Source: Tetrapyrgos nigripes (taxonomy: Eukaryota > Basidiomycota > Agaricomycetes > Agaricales > Campanellaceae). Taken from it: a DNA stretch of 64,000 nt. The position numbers and the translations under genes were made by a program. Below, in pieces: positions 21,671 to 33,856 of the stretch (positions are counted from its first letter, which is position 1; each line of letters begins with the position of its first letter). Under the pieces are notes generated by a model. It worked only from the letters and a program-made list of their open reading frames with translations. It ran no database searches and was not told the origin of the DNA. The DNA lies in assembly GCA_013368315.1 (NCBI GenBank), contig JAACJM010000060.1, forward strand, positions 341,819-405,818, given 5' to 3'.

Positions 21671-22872
21671 ATTTATCTAGCTATTTTTCATGTAGTAGTA
21701 GACTTGCAATTGAGCCCCTTCTTGGGTTTTTTACTTTACAACTGCACAATACACAACGTAGAACACATGACTTAGCAGCTGAGGGCCTTATGGAAACGCC
21801 AGCCCAAAGAGAGGCCTAGACTCTGCGTACCCAAATATGGTAAGTGCTCCTCCTCATACCGTCAGCCACCCGAGACTTCAACACCAATTATTACTCTCCC
21901 TTGCCTTGCACTCAGTATACAAACTCTACCTTGCAACTTTATACATATCAAGGTATTTTTGAGAATTTTCTGATCGCGCAAAAAGCTTTACTCATTCCTC
22001 AATAGCTTAGATAGCTTGTTTTCTGACAGTAGGGTATTCGAGCACAGTGCAGCATTCTTTCTCGGTATCAATGATATAGTTGTGTTATATACATTGTATA
22101 TGGTGTATAAAAAAATCATGACGGTCCAGGCTTAATGGGTTCCACTTGAGTAAAGCCAACTACTTTGCCCTGTGACCACAGAAATCAGGATATAACTTTT
22201 TACCTCCGAGGCACACTTGTCTGATATTCAAGGAAGCAAAATTCCTCATTAATTTAAAGAATAATATTAAGTATGAAGAAGAACGGACATCATATAAATT
22301 TCGAGTTTCCCGGAGTGCCCTCGATCTATACACTCTTCTATCCTAACCTCACTGAGAGATGGATACTTTTGGTATGCGTGCCAAAATTTTCATGAAGCTA
22401 CCTTAATATAATAAAGACCGGTTTTCATTGTCATCTTCATGATTTTAACTCCCAAACCAGCTATACTTCGTCTACGAATCTGACATTTTGAGCTTCAAGA
22501 GCAATTTCAACTGTAATCCAACAACTGCGCAGCAAACTTGCAAAGGAGTGAGGAATAATTGGGCTTAGAAACATTTTCAACATGCTGGTAAGAATCTTTG
22601 AATATTACAGATGATTCCCCTTCGCCTTTGATCACTGAACAAGGAAGAAGTGAGGAACAAAGTCAAATAGGGGCTTATGACTCCAATATCCGGTACATCA
22701 ACCCATTCGCCTAACGTTGGACGTTGGGTGGCTGATAGATATCAGCTCAGGTGCTGGTCAGCCTGAGCTGATCAGACTAATAGGAGCTGACATCTGGAAT
22801 GCTTGGCTAATGGACTTCAGCTCAGGATCATCAACTGTCACCATCCTTCGTCCTCTCACCACTACCACTTCC
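21671..22872. other. no gene seen; AT-rich spacer within the KDZ block
   Basis: About 1.2 kb without a credible ORF. It is AT-rich, with runs such as ATATAGTTGTGTTATATACATT near 22075 (shown here only as a pattern). A CAGCTCAGG-type word recurs near 22740 and 22815 just before the next gene. Confidence 0.4.
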
Positions 22873-24175
22873 ATGTTGTCCACGACTCAACAAGTAGCTG
22901 CTGGTAAGTACAACCTTCTTGTCTCTCTAGAGCTGAGGTATATTGATTATATTAATTATTGATTGATTATTGATGTTTTGGACAGTTCAAGGGATCAATT
23001 TGCGCCCTGGAGAAGGTAGGTTTTTATTCTTGTGATAGGTTCAAGAACTTACTAGAAGTATTTTTTCTACTGACGGTGGACTGCTGGTGCAATGGAGACA
23101 GGAAGGGTCAGACGTTGCGCAACAGCCCACATGGCAAGGGCAAGGGCCCAGCGTTGACCCTGTTGTTAGGCCATCTTCGACAGCAAATAGTGGTATTGAA
23201 CGAGCAGATGAGGAGGGTGAAACACAACAGACGCAACCAGGGTACGTCTGTTTCATCATGATCACCTCAAGCTTTCTAGTTCTGATATTGCACATAGGAT
23301 GGCTTTCACGGCGTATTCTGTACCTCCCACTTTGGTACAGCTGAGGTCGGATCTGGCGGGCATGGACCTAGACAGGCACGCTGAATTGCTGCCATTCATC
23401 GTGGTGACACGAGGATGGAGAATAGGCATTTTTCCCTCATGGTGTGCACTTGTGTTCTTTCTAACTCTGGTAGTTTTTCTTACTTGAATTTTTGTACTAC
23501 ATGTTTGACTTGCCCAGGGAAGTTGCACAACATTTTGTGAGTTACGTGTTCACACCTCAGTACACGGAGTGCTGGACACTTCGTTCTGCCCTGTCCCAGT
23601 GGGAATATGTTGCGGATTCTCAACCAGGGCTGGTGGTCATTCCTTGACCATGCAGCATTCCCCCTTTCTCTCTAACAACCCATCTCACTGAAGATCAACT
23701 CTGGGGTGATTTTCTGATCTTCCCGGAGGCCAGTGGTACTCAACGTAACACGCGGTAGCGGCACCCTTCTGTTCATGGAGCAGATTACCCTGCCGGCTAC
23801 GCTAACGTGCCACCTCCTGAAGAGCCTCACGTTCGTGTCACCCATGCCTCTACTCGTATTTCAATGCGTGATATGGCTACCCCAAGGCGTAATAATACTA
23901 CATCTGCACATGGACATGGCACCCAAGGACACTCGACCCCATCCTGTGCAACATCAACGCCCTCTTGTGTTATTGTCATTGACTCAGATTCAGGAGACGA
24001 TGAAGATGAAAGAGATGAAGGCGAGGAGTGGCGATCTCCACGTAATACGGTTACAACATCTCGGACACCAGCTGGTGTCATTGTCATTCATTCAGATTCA
24101 GAGGATGAATACGGAACAGATGAAGAGTTGAGCGAAGAGGGATTGCAGCTCATGAGAAGAATAGGGAGAATGTAG
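22873..24175 (+). CDS. hypothetical protein with acidic tail, possible RNase H1 N-terminal-like motif
   Basis: Family uncertain. The start at 22873 (MLSTTQQVAA) is followed at once by a good donor (GTAAGT, 22904) and an exon at 22986-23014. A Gln/Pro-rich exon spans about 23075-23240. The exon from about 23299 encodes MAFTAYSVPPTLVQLRSDL and PFIVVTRGWRIGIFPSW, then an intron, then REVAQHFVSYVF. The VVTRG-x-x-IGIF-x-SW pattern resembles the N-terminal RNA-hybrid-binding domain of RNase H1, seen in several fungal transposon genes. A frame change or unmodelled intron occurs near 23645. The tail at 23807-24175 has two VIVIDSDS/VIVIHSDSEDE motifs resembling SUMO-interacting motifs and is acidic. 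It lies between the TET/JBP and HMG-like genes on the same strand, so it is probably KDZ-element cargo. Confidence 0.4.
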
Positions 24176-24597
24176 TACAAGGGCCACAATCCAATATCTT
24201 TTGTACTTAGAGTACATAGTTCCAAGTGCACCCTAAAATTATAGCTAAAATACTAGTACCAAAAAATGTAGAGTGGGATTGCAATTCAATATCTTTTGTA
24301 CTTACACAATGTAGAGCAGGGCTGCAATCCAATATCTTTTATATTTCCTTCAGTTAGAGGATAGGACGATAGGAATTTTAGAGTATCTCCTTCAAGTTCG
24401 AAAAATGCAGCCACAACGACATATACATACAAAATTTCTTGGTCATACTTGGTGTCATTCATACATAGGGTTGGGAATCGCTTATAGACAAGATGGTCAG
24501 AATAAAAGGGTGCTAAAAATTACTTATGAGAGATTGCCCATTCGCAAACATTTGCTGTTGCCTCACTTTGAAGCTCTCTATCTGTCCGTTTTTTACT
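24176..24597. other. intergenic with short imperfect repeats
   Basis: The word CAATCCAATATCTTTT or CAATTCAATATCTTTT occurs three times, near 24190, 24281 and 24328, with unequal spacing (about 91 and 47 bp). No gene was found. Confidence 0.5.
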
Positions 24598-26641
24598 ATG
24601 GTGAATCCTGGCACTTTCAAAGGCAAACGCCTCATCTATCTGCAGAGCCAGCTGGATGCATACATCGCAGTCGCTGACGATCACAGTGGTGGCAAGGCAA
24701 AAAAGGCGGAGATTGCACGAAACTTTCTCTGCCACTTTCCATCAAAGTACCCGGAGTCCTGGGAACCTACAGACGAGGAGCTTGCAGCGGTGGACGATGA
24801 GAAAGCCTCTGAGGAGGATCCAGCTCCAAACATCGATACCATGTCTGAAGAAGAGAGGCTGGCGCATCTGGCCACTGAGGCCGAGATCTCGGCATGCAAC
24901 AAGGATACCAAAGCAGTAAGTATATCTCACGTGTACACTCTACTTGCTCACAGACCGTCCTCACAGGCCATTGGACGCTGGTTGGAGTATCGGTACAAAA
25001 AGAGCCAGAAGTCCACCAATGGTCCTAACTCGAATTCGAACGACTGGTACGAGAGTGCTGTGGGTAGATTGATGCTCTCCCTCACTGGCGAAACCTCTAA
25101 GCCTCGAAGGGTTCCTGCTGCAAAGCTATGGGCAACTCATAACAAGCGCACGTTCTGGGAAGAATATCAAAAGGCACTCAGGCAGTGGAAGGAAGGTCCT
25201 ACATATGACAAAAAAGATAAGTCCAAACCCATCACGATCTATAACCAGGTTATCACCTCGTACTGGAATCGGTTGCCAGGAGGTACACAGGACAAATGGA
25301 TCCAGAAGACCCGTGATGAGCATGAAAAGGAGATAGAAAAGTGGGAGAAAGGCTTCAGAGAGTTTTCTACAGAGTCTAAGGATCGTCAAGAGTGCGTGAG
25401 CAAGTTTTAGATCTTGAGTATGGATCTTCTAATTTGCTCCTTTTGGCAGATGCATCAATGCCGTCACCCACTTCTTGCAACCACTGTTAGACAACATTGC
25501 CCTTGCAACTGGTTTCAAGGCCACTGTGCTCCTCGGTGGACCTGAGCCTGCAGACTCTGGTCGTCTCAATGTAATCAGGTGTGTGGTCCAGTTTGCTTCC
25601 TACTCTCACTTCAAACTCATGTCTCATTCTCAGTGTACATTCTGGAACTGCTGAAACGAACTTTGGGACTGTTATGAGGGGTGTATACAAGAGTAAAGTT
25701 CTGCCCATTTTTGGCGAGTACTTAAAGGCTAGTTATAGTGAGTTCATTTGTGACGTTTCTATATTTCAATGCTGACTACGGTTCTCTAATTTTAAGCTAA
25801 AGCTGAATGCCGTGCTCGTGCACTACCCAACGACAACAATGAAGACCATCTTGAGACAGTATCAAGCACAAACAAAGGCCTAGAGACCTTCAGCATTGAG
25901 GATTCTATGCAGGCAGGAAGATCTAAGGAACGGACAACGTCTACCACTACAAAGCTCCAGCCTTTGGTTTCCACTACCACTACAATTTTGCCTGAACAAG
26001 AGTCTGTCCCTACGACGTTACAACCTGCTCCTACCTCAATGCCATCTGAAAATGAGATTGTGAAGCTGGGCTCAACTTCGAGTGCTGAAGCAGAGGCCAG
26101 CAGTTCTGCCTCCTCTGTAGTGCCTTCTCCATTTGCTTTGCCGGCACCTGGCTCACCACGACCTCTTGAATGTGGTACTTCTTCAACACCTCCTTCCCCT
26201 GCCCCTTCTCCATCTCCAATATCACGTCCCAATTCCCCTTTTCCTTCACCTTCTCCAGAACCATGTTCCCTATCACCCATTCTGTCCCCGTCTCGTGCCC
26301 TGTCAGACAATACCGTACTGACATCCACTGGTGATGTGGAGATGGCTGACAGTAATCCTGTTACTGTCACCACTACTTGGATGGCTGACAGTAATTCTGT
26401 TACCGCAGCCACTACTCGGACGGCTGACAGTATTTCTGTTACTGTCGCCACTACGCAAAAACATCAGATCGAAGAGATGGACTCTACTAGCCGTAGGACT
26501 CGATCAAAAACACAAGTAGAGGACTCAAAAGCATCAATGAAGATCACAAAGGCCAGGTCTGATAAATGTAAGTGTCGCCATCATCGTTTCTCTGAACTCT
26601 GTGCACTGTGCCAGTACCATAGCTTTTTTTTCAACCAATGA
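24598..26641 (+). CDS. KDZ-associated hypothetical protein, HMG-like region
   Basis: Start at 24598 (MVNPGTFKGKRL). Exon 1 ends near 24917 at GTAAGT. The next exon (about 24968-25390) carries WATHNKRTFWEEYQKALR and IYNQVITSYWNRLP, with the helical, Trp-rich spacing of an HMG-box-like fold. It is followed by a charged KWIQKTRDEHEKEIEKWEK helix. Further exons hold VLLGGPEPADSGRLNVI, SGTAETNFGTV and VLPIFGEYLKA. I recall this module from many agaricomycete proteins beside KDZ/TET-JBP genes. The long C-terminus (25800-26641) is Ser/Thr/Pro-rich with a degenerate ADSN-S-VT repeat and ends in a Cys/His cluster (CKCRHHRFSELCALC). It probably binds DNA. Exon borders are approximate. Confidence 0.55.
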
Positions 26642-27012
26642 AATCAGGCTATGGCAGATTATTATTTACTCTACGCTAGCTTGCCTATAGTTTAATTATC
26701 ATCCTAAACTCTAGGATAAACTGTATGCTATAGGAGGCGTATTTCAACCAATGGTCAATTTCGAGAATCCGGACGTCATAGCCATATATTTAGTCTATGG
26801 CAGCCTTATTTCCAACTCAAGTGTAGTATAGATTTTACCATAGGCTACTTTCAAAGCTACCGTAGATTCAAAAGAGGACCATAATCGAGCTGTTGCGCTC
26901 GCTTTCGTTCATATGCTATTAAAAGGCGATGACAGCATGGTTTTCTATGTAGAAGTAAAGAATTTGATATACTGCGGGACGCCGTCATTGAGTCAGCTGT
27001 CCCATGGCCAGC
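26642..27012. other. intergenic, no gene; possible left end region of the Tnp2 element
   Basis: AT-rich with repeated CTATGGCAG (near 26650 and 26795) and TAGGCTAC/TATAGG words. Similar TATAGG/CTACTGTAG words occur at 31830-31915 beyond the transposase. They might be subterminal repeats of a CACTA-type element, but no CACTA/G terminus was located. Confidence 0.3.
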
Positions 27013-28551
27013 TCATTCTTCATCTTCTGACGGCGACGACCACTGTTCTTCCTCGTCCTCAACAGCTACCTGCTTCCCCTTCCCCTTACCATTCACAGGT
27101 CCAGCCTCAGCCGTTGCCACCTCCTCCTCCTCCTCCTCCTCCTCCTCCTCCTCTTCTTCCTCATCATTGGAAGCATTCCCACTGTCTACATCATGCCGTA
27201 CACGTTGGGCTGCGTGCTCATTTCTATCCGTTGATGAGGATTTGCGTTTGCGAGTTGCAGAGCCAGTAGAAGTGGGTTTCCGTCGGCATGAATGGTCACG
27301 TTTGGCTGCGTTTCCTTTCAAGTAAGCGTACTTGGTTGGAACTTCTGCAACGCCAGACTGGTAGCGCTTTTGTCGCTGATTACCAAGGTATTGGTTGATG
27401 ATAGCAACAGTTGCCCAGTCACCAATGAAGCGGTTGAGAATTGGGTGTCGTTTGCACATCTGGTCAATATGTAAGTCTTTTTTCTCTCTCTCCAGGTGGG
27501 GATTACTCACTGCATCCTGGTATGTTGCCCTTTCAGCTATAGGTTGCTCGTTCCATGGCATCATGATATTCATTCCACTTGCGTAGAAGAGCTGATGGGC
27601 ACTGGCCTGTTTATACATATAGTACTGTCAGTAAAAAATACGCGAGTGAGTAGCAGTGTCTCACAGCTATTGCACTATATATCGCTTTCTCTCCATCTAA
27701 CTTCATTTCCTTGCAGATACTCCAGTTTGAACCATGAGGCCGAGGAATCTGCTGCTGGGTGACTTGGTTTTCACCGAGTTTGCGTTGGAGCTCAGCGTTA
27801 GCAGCTTCTGACTTTGCAAGTTTCGCTGCGGCAATTAATCAAGGTATGTCACATTTGTTGTTAGGAGTTGCGGAAGGACTGACCTTGTAGTTCAGCAAGC
27901 AAATCATTCTGTCCGGTGCCCTCTGTCCCATCATGACGACTACGGCCCTCTATCTCATCACCACTGCTTTCTTCATCAACTTGGTGGGAAGGTTCTGGTT
28001 CTCGGGCAATGGAAGAACGCTCTTGGCCATTCGCTGGGTCTTGGGAGGCCAGTACAGGCCTAGTGGTGTTTTTATTCACGGGATGGGGTGGACGGGGCTC
28101 GGCCGCCTTGTCAGAGGCTTGCGCAGATACATCATCATTTTCCTCGTCGTCATCGTCGCTGTCTCTTTGACGACGAGGATGGTGCCTCAATACCTTCGAT
28201 TTTTTTTAGAGCTTCTGGTGAATGGTATGGCTGGCGTCAGCCTACTATGTTTGTGTATCTGTAAGTTTACTCACTTTCGCTTTCCTGGCATCTTCTAAGA
28301 AGTTCTTCATAGGTTGGCTGCTTCGAGTTAGTGTTGGTGCCAGTGGCCAGTGGGCTTCGGCCGTTTTCGTTGGCTGGTTTGCGACTCAATGCATGGGGCC
28401 TGGAAGAGGTATCTTTTTTCTTCGCTGCTGCGCTGTTCGTGGGCTTATTTCTGGTAGATGTAGGGGTCACGGTTACATTAGGTGCTGTTGGTGCCTTTGA
28501 TGGAGTAGTGGATGTGCTGGTCCCAACGTTACTTCTGGTACCTGGAGCCAT
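27013..28551 (-). CDS. Tnp2-partner hypothetical protein, poly-Glu
   Basis: Divergent neighbour of the Tnp2 transposase gene. The start at 28551 (MAPGTRSNVGTST) is followed by a Thr/Lys-rich exon ending YEELLRRCQE. A middle exon (about 28190-27890) is acidic then polar. Then comes ELQRKLGENQVTQQQIPRPH followed by GSNWSICKEMKL, the most recognisable part. The exon near 27600-27500 holds FYASGMNIMMPWNEQP. The last exon (about 27460-27013) has HPILNRFIGDWATVAIINQY, basic clusters, a run of about 14 Glu from a CTC-type microsatellite and an acidic end. Agaricomycete CACTA-type elements commonly carry such a gene head-to-head with tnp2. It may be the DNA-binding accessory (TnpA-like) partner. That role is inferred. 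Confidence 0.55.
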
Positions 28552-28695
28552 AATGGTAGCAGTAGGAGATGCAAGACCACAACTACGTTGCATTGGCAGC
28601 AACAAAAATTTTAAAAAATCATGTGATATATTATCTGTTTTTCCGACCAAGTTCCCTGTTACCTACCTCCTCTTTGACGAATCTCTGCTCCTGCC

Positions 28696-31600
28696 ATGGT
28701 ACGGTCTCAGAAGCAGTGGTGCGAGCACTGTCAACAGCATATCAGCAGGAAGCACGCCAATGAACACCGGGCTTTTCTATTCAATCCGTTTTCAACCATC
28801 TCTCTCCCAAACGAACCTATTAGTGTCCCGGAGGCTCCTAGTGACTATGGAATGGCAGATCCATCTTGGGACGACCCTGGGGACTGTGATGAAGATTTTA
28901 TGGCAAGTGACGACAATTTGCCTTGCCATGAAGCCTATATGGGACTGTAAAATATTCGAACTTGGGTTGAAGAGGTTGATGAGGATGAGGACTTGATGGA
29001 TGCTGATGACTGGACCTCTAGAGAGTTGAATGATGAAGATGGAACTGAGGACGAGGATGACGAAGACAACTTTGATTGGGACGCTTTTGTGCGGAGATAC
29101 CGTGTCATACATGGTACCCTGTCCGCTGAACAGCAGTTTGGGGCTGCTTATGAGCAGGAAGCTGCAGAAGGTGTGTCCACCATCTACATTATTGTTACAT
29201 TGATCAAAGATATCTTACACTGGACGTCATGCTGAGCTTGATGCTTGCCCATATTGTAACGAGAGGCGATATCGGGCCAATGGCAAACCCCGGAAGCAGT
29301 TCACATACATTCCCATCACTCCCCGCCTCCAGGCTTTCACTCGAAGTAAAGACATGGCAGAGAAGATGAAATATCGAGCTAAGGAACATAAACACAAGGC
29401 CGGCCATCTCAACGACATCTTTGATGGTACTACCTACTGGAAACTCTGCCGTCGTCATGTCCACATTGATCATCAACCACTTTTACACAAATACTTCGAA
29501 GACAACCGTGATATTGCCCTTGGTCTATCAACCGATGGTTTCGCACCTCACAAACGATGCAAAAAGACAGTGTGGCCTCTCATCCTATTCAACTATAACC
29601 TCCACCCAGACATCTGTTTCCACATCGAAAACATACTCTCACTCGGCGTCATTCCTGGCCCTAAAAAGCCCCACGACATCGACTCTTTCCTATGGCCGCT
29701 TCTTGAGGAGCTCTCCCTTCTTTCACGAGGAGTGCGTGCCTACGACGTTCATTACGGGCATACCTCATTGCAGTCTTTGGCGATATTCCAGCGGTATCAA
29801 TGCTGATGCATATGAAGGGGCATAATGCGAAATCTCCGTGCCGCATGTGCTCTATCCTTGGAGTTGTAGGCCCCAATGATCCCCAAACCAACTATATACC
29901 TCTTAACCGGGAATGGGTTAATGGCAGTGATGAGATTGGAGTATATGACCCCTACAACCTTCCTATGCGTACCCATACTGAGCTTCTTACCCAGGCAGCT
30001 GAGGTACAAGCAGCTACAACGGACGCACAGGCAGAGCGACTTGCTCGTCGTTATGGCATCAAGGAAGTCCCGGCTTTATCCTTTCTCGACTCCCTCATCT
30101 TCCCGACGTCCTTCCCATATGACTTCATGCATCTTATTTGGGAAAACCTTGTCAAAAACCTCATCCTTCATTGGACAGGCCAGTTCAAAGGCCTTGATGA
30201 CGGGTCGGAAAACTATACCATAGAGAATGCTGTGTGGGAAGCCATTGGAGCGGAAACAGCTGCTTCCGGGTCCACCATTCCTTCTGCGTTTGGTGCACGG
30301 GTACCTGACGTTGCGAATGACAAGTCAACCATCTCCGCAGAAATGTGGTCTTTCTGGACAATATACCTCGGGCCTGTTCTTTTGCGGAAACGTCTAGGCA
30401 AAAAGTATTACAACCATTTCATACTTCTGGTCAAACTCCTAAACAAATGTCTTCAATTCGAGATCACAACAGACGAAGTCCAGGAGATTCGAGATGGCTT
30501 TGTAGAATGGGTGCAAACATACGAGAAGTGAGTCAAGTTGTACTTTTTTGTGTTACATTGGGCTGAAGTTGACAACCGCACAGATATTATTATCAGTACT
30601 CACCAGAGCGTGTCTCGACCTGTCCCCTCACGGTCCATGCCCTTCTCCACATTGCAGATAGTATTGAGGCTATGGGCCCGGTGTGGTGTTATTGGGCTTT
30701 TCCAATGGAGCGTTATTGCGGGTCTCTCCAGCCGGCCATCCGCAGCCGGCGTATTCCATATCGTTCACTGGACTGTTATGTACTTGAGGTGGCACAATTA
30801 ACGCAGATCAAACTTCGCTACAACGTAACCGAGGAGTTGAAGCTGAGGCCCTCAAAGGTCAATCTACCGCAAGGTTCCATGAAACTCTGCTCCTGTAAGC
30901 TCATTGTTCCTAATTTTTCGATTTTTCAAAGATTTATTGACAAGACTTCTCATGCACATAGATTCTGATTTCGTACTTTGTCCTCCCAAAGCTCTGTCAC
31001 ATCAAACGCATCTATCCACTGGCTTAACGACTGGTATTTGCGCCGCACTGGTCACACGATTCAACACCGAGCCTTGTGTACCAGGTCAGAGAAAAAAGAA
31101 GATACCTATTGGAGTTGTCCGAAAGCATCTCAGGTCAGCTCGGGTTGAAGTTTGGGGATGCTTTCGCCAAGTGGACTCTGAAGAAGGCAAAATCATTCGG
31201 GCGTCATGTGTAGGTGGTACAGTTCAGGAAGATTCACGAGACGCCACGTTCATCCGTGTAAGAGCGACATCATTTCAATGATCCTTCTCTAATGCTTATC
31301 TTTTTTGTAGTACGAGGCGTATGTGGATATACATGCTAGGATGATAAACCGGAGAGAAAAGCTCGTTCTACAGGAATTTTACGGTCAACTGGAGCGAATC
31401 ATTGTGGTTTGCTTTACTGATCCCTCAGCTTGTCAAGCGCTGAAGGTAACTTCGGGTGATGAGATCTGCCTTGCAGCTATTCGTAGCTGTAAATTGGACA
31501 AGAAGCAGCCTCTTATTGATAGTGGTATGGACATGCATTTTTATTCTGGATTTGGGGCACTGGATGTCATTGGTATTGAGAGTGTGCAGTGTCTTATGGG

Positions 31601-31697
31601 TAGAGTCCGGGACCGTAATAAGACTGGGCAGTGGGTCTTGCTCGACCGTAGTGGGACACTCAAACGGACTTTGTACATAGACTCAGAAGACGATTAA
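28696..31697 (+). pseudogene. Tnp2-class (CACTA/EnSpm) transposase, broken
   Basis: Cut-and-paste transposase. The N-terminus from 28696 carries a C2H2-like motif (CEHCQQHISRKHANEH). Then follow an acidic linker, DACPYCNERRYRANGKPRKQ (about 29235-29300), the catalytic-domain strand LGLSTDGFAPHKR (29520), LPHDIDSFLWPL-like sequence, MKGHNAKSPCRMC (29812), FPYDFMHLIWENL (30115), WSFWTIYLGP (30350) and the C-terminal domain to 31697. Lesions: an in-frame TAA at 28948-28950, a lost 3' splice site near 29221 (TTACACTG where AG is expected) and a deletion with frameshift near 29755 joining VRAYDVH to AYLIAVFGDIP. The copy is therefore inactive as read. It pairs with the minus-strand gene at 27013-28551. 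Confidence 0.75.
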
Positions 31698-31966
31698 TTG
31701 ATGGTGTTTCCATACTTGTTTTGTACAGACTGAAGATCATCCAATCGAAGGATGATTCATTGGTTAGTCCTTTTCGTAAGGGATTGAATATATACTAGAC
31801 TACTTTGCAGCCTACTGTAGCTTACTTCCTTGGTTATTTTTCAGCCTACTGAATAGATTGTCTTAAGTATAGGTTGATTTAGCTTATTATTCTACGATAG
31901 ACCAAAATATAACCTATGCAAACCCCACAGTGGTGGTGAAATCTAACCCTCATTCAACAGTGTCTG
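31698..31966. other. intergenic, no gene
   Basis: AT-rich 3' flank of the Tnp2 gene. It contains GCCTACTGTAGCTTAC, TATAGGTTGATTTAGC and related words, possibly subterminal repeats. Confidence 0.3.
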
Positions 31967-32543
31967 CTCTACGAAATGGGCGTAAGAACGACGTCATCGT
32001 AGAGAAGATGCGATCCGGCACACCAAATCCTGCCCACCTTACCTCTCAGGGCCTTTTGATATGTTTTCAACACTAGACAACGACGTTTTCAAGACGATGC
32101 TCTGCAAGTATCTAATTTTTGAGCATGATCAACAATACGTGGATGGGAGGCTCTCTCCAACGGGTCGTCCTACAGTTGTTGGAGATTGGATTGCACGTGC
32201 CTGAAACCCTGGATACCGGCCTGAGGATATTCTACCATTGAAGTTACAGGCAACTTTCGAGAACTGGTATGCGGACCTTCAACCCCCAAATAGGGAACAA
32301 GGAAGCGATGGCTCGTACGCACAGCAGGCTGGATACGAGTGGAAGAAGTTGCGCCACTCGGGACAAAACGGCATCATGAGCGTCGTCACCGCACTGTTCT
32401 TCTGGTACCACTCCATCTCTGAAGCTACATTGGGGAAGAAAATAGGTGGGTATTGTGACCAAGTTGCTGTTCGGGATTCTAAAGCTGCATGGACAAGGAA
32501 TGTCGAAGACTTGAGCTATGTTTTATCTGAGATGGTTGGTTGA
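31967..32543 (+). pseudogene. hypothetical protein, interrupted
   Basis: Not recognised. After a short lead, one frame reads DMFSTLDNDVFKTMLCKYL, DGRLSPTGRPTVVGDWIARA, a TGA at 32201-32203, then NPGYRPEDILPLKLQ. The open part from 32238 contains QQAGYEWKKLRHSGQNGIMS and FFWYHSISEA and ends at 32543. The TGA stands where continuous coding sequence is expected. This may be another transposon accessory gene. Confidence 0.4.
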
Positions 32544-32898
32544 TGGCTTCTCAGGGCATGGATCTTTTTATTGCATTTTTTGTAATTTTCTATCTTATGT
32601 ATGCTTCTATGTATTTTATCTATTGTTCTACGAATCCTACTTATAACGAAAATATCTTTCGTGAAATCAAGTAGACGGACAAAGTGATATACAGGGACCT
32701 TGGGGTGAATTGGGGGTGAAAACAACTGTTGACTCACGACTGGCCATTGATATTCATATTGAATTTGAGGTGGAGAACTGAACAAAGATGTGACATCTTG
32801 CACTGAGCTTTCAAGAAGAGGACTTAGGGAAAAAATGCTGAATGTGTTGTCCATTGTCCATTGTCCTACATTGCGTGCGGAATCAGGAGTTGAGAGGG
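32544..32898. other. intergenic, no gene
   Basis: AT-rich at first, then mixed. A minus-strand open stretch (32516-32854) is Ser/Ile-rich and unconvincing. Nothing else was found. Confidence 0.4.
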
Positions 32899-33222
32899 TT
32901 GTTGGGTCAGGAGTTGGGTGACGCGTACGTCGGATGCGTCAGGAATATTAGTAAGTAGACGCGTAATTCTATCAATGTTGGAAGCCAGATGAGTATCTTA
33001 CGTCGAATGCGTCCAAAATGCGTCGGAAGTTAAGAGTTTTTGTTGGGTCGGGAGTTGGGTGACCCATACATTGGATGCGTCGGGAATAGGTAGTAGTAAA
33101 GTAGGCGAATAATTTTATTGATGTTGGAAGTCTGATAAGTATCCTACGAGGGTTACGGATACGTCAGGTGGGTTGGGGGTTGAGTTACCCGTACGTCGGA
33201 TGCGTCGGGCGTCGGGTGATGG
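32899..33222. repeat. diverged ~141-bp tandem repeat
   Basis: Copy 1 begins TTGTTGGGTCAGGAGTTGGG at 32899 and copy 2 begins TTGTTGGGTCGGGAGTTGGG at 33040. A partial third starts near 33163. Each holds TGGATGCGTC or CGGATGCGTC, AATTTTAT/AATTCTATC and GATGTTGGAAG segments. Confidence 0.75.
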
Positions 33223-33600
33223 GGAGAGTGGCCAAGTATTAGTAGATGAGTAATTCACATAATGAGTAAGTGAGAAATTATGAATTTTACATGTATTGTT
33301 GCTCATTGTGTGAGACAATGAGCAGGAAGCTTGAATGATGTGAGAGTTAGTGAGCGGACACCGAGTAGGATGGCGGCCAGAATTGGAGAATTCATTTGGA
33401 GGGCCTGGAGCCGGAGCCGAAATAGATCCTATGAAATTAGCTGAGCCAAGCAAAAAAAGGAAAGCAACGCGCAATGTGAGCGGTGTGGGTGGGTGCTGCA
33501 ATGAGCAACATGGGCGGGGTAGTGAGCAGAGGGGCTGGACAGTGTGAAGTGATAGCCTGAATAAATGCGAATCAATTTACGGTGTTGCCGAATGAATAGT

Positions 33601-33856
33601 GGCAATGGAACAATGAGTAAGTACAGCCACTGCAATGAGCAGGGTGGGCGGGATGGTGAGCAGATGGTGAATAGCCGAAACAAAGCGGGGAGGTGGCAAT
33701 GGAACAATGAGTAAGCACAGCCACTGCAATGAGCAGGGGGCGGGATGGGGAGCAGATGGCAAATAGCCGAGAAAAAGCGGGCAGGTGGCAATGGAACAAT
33801 GAGTAAGCACAGCCACTGCAATGAGCAGGGTTGGCGGGATGGTGAGCATATGGTGC
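33601..33856. repeat. 92-94-bp minisatellite, about 2.7 units
   Basis: Units start GGCAATGGAACAATGAGTAA at 33601, 33695 and 33787. They contain ACAGCCACTGCAATGAGCAG and GATGGTGAGCAGATGGT-type sequence. The GCAATGAGCA word also occurs at about 33498, so the array may have been longer. Confidence 0.85.

Noticed and set aside
22717..22872. Coding extension upstream of the gene at 22873
   Set aside because: The frame is open but shows no splice or start context better than the ATG at 22873, and it overlaps a repeated CAGCTCAGG word.
25792..26451. 219-codon minus ORF
   Set aside because: It is antisense to the Ser/Thr/Pro-rich C-terminus of the HMG-like gene, and its Val/Glu/Gly richness is the complement of that composition.
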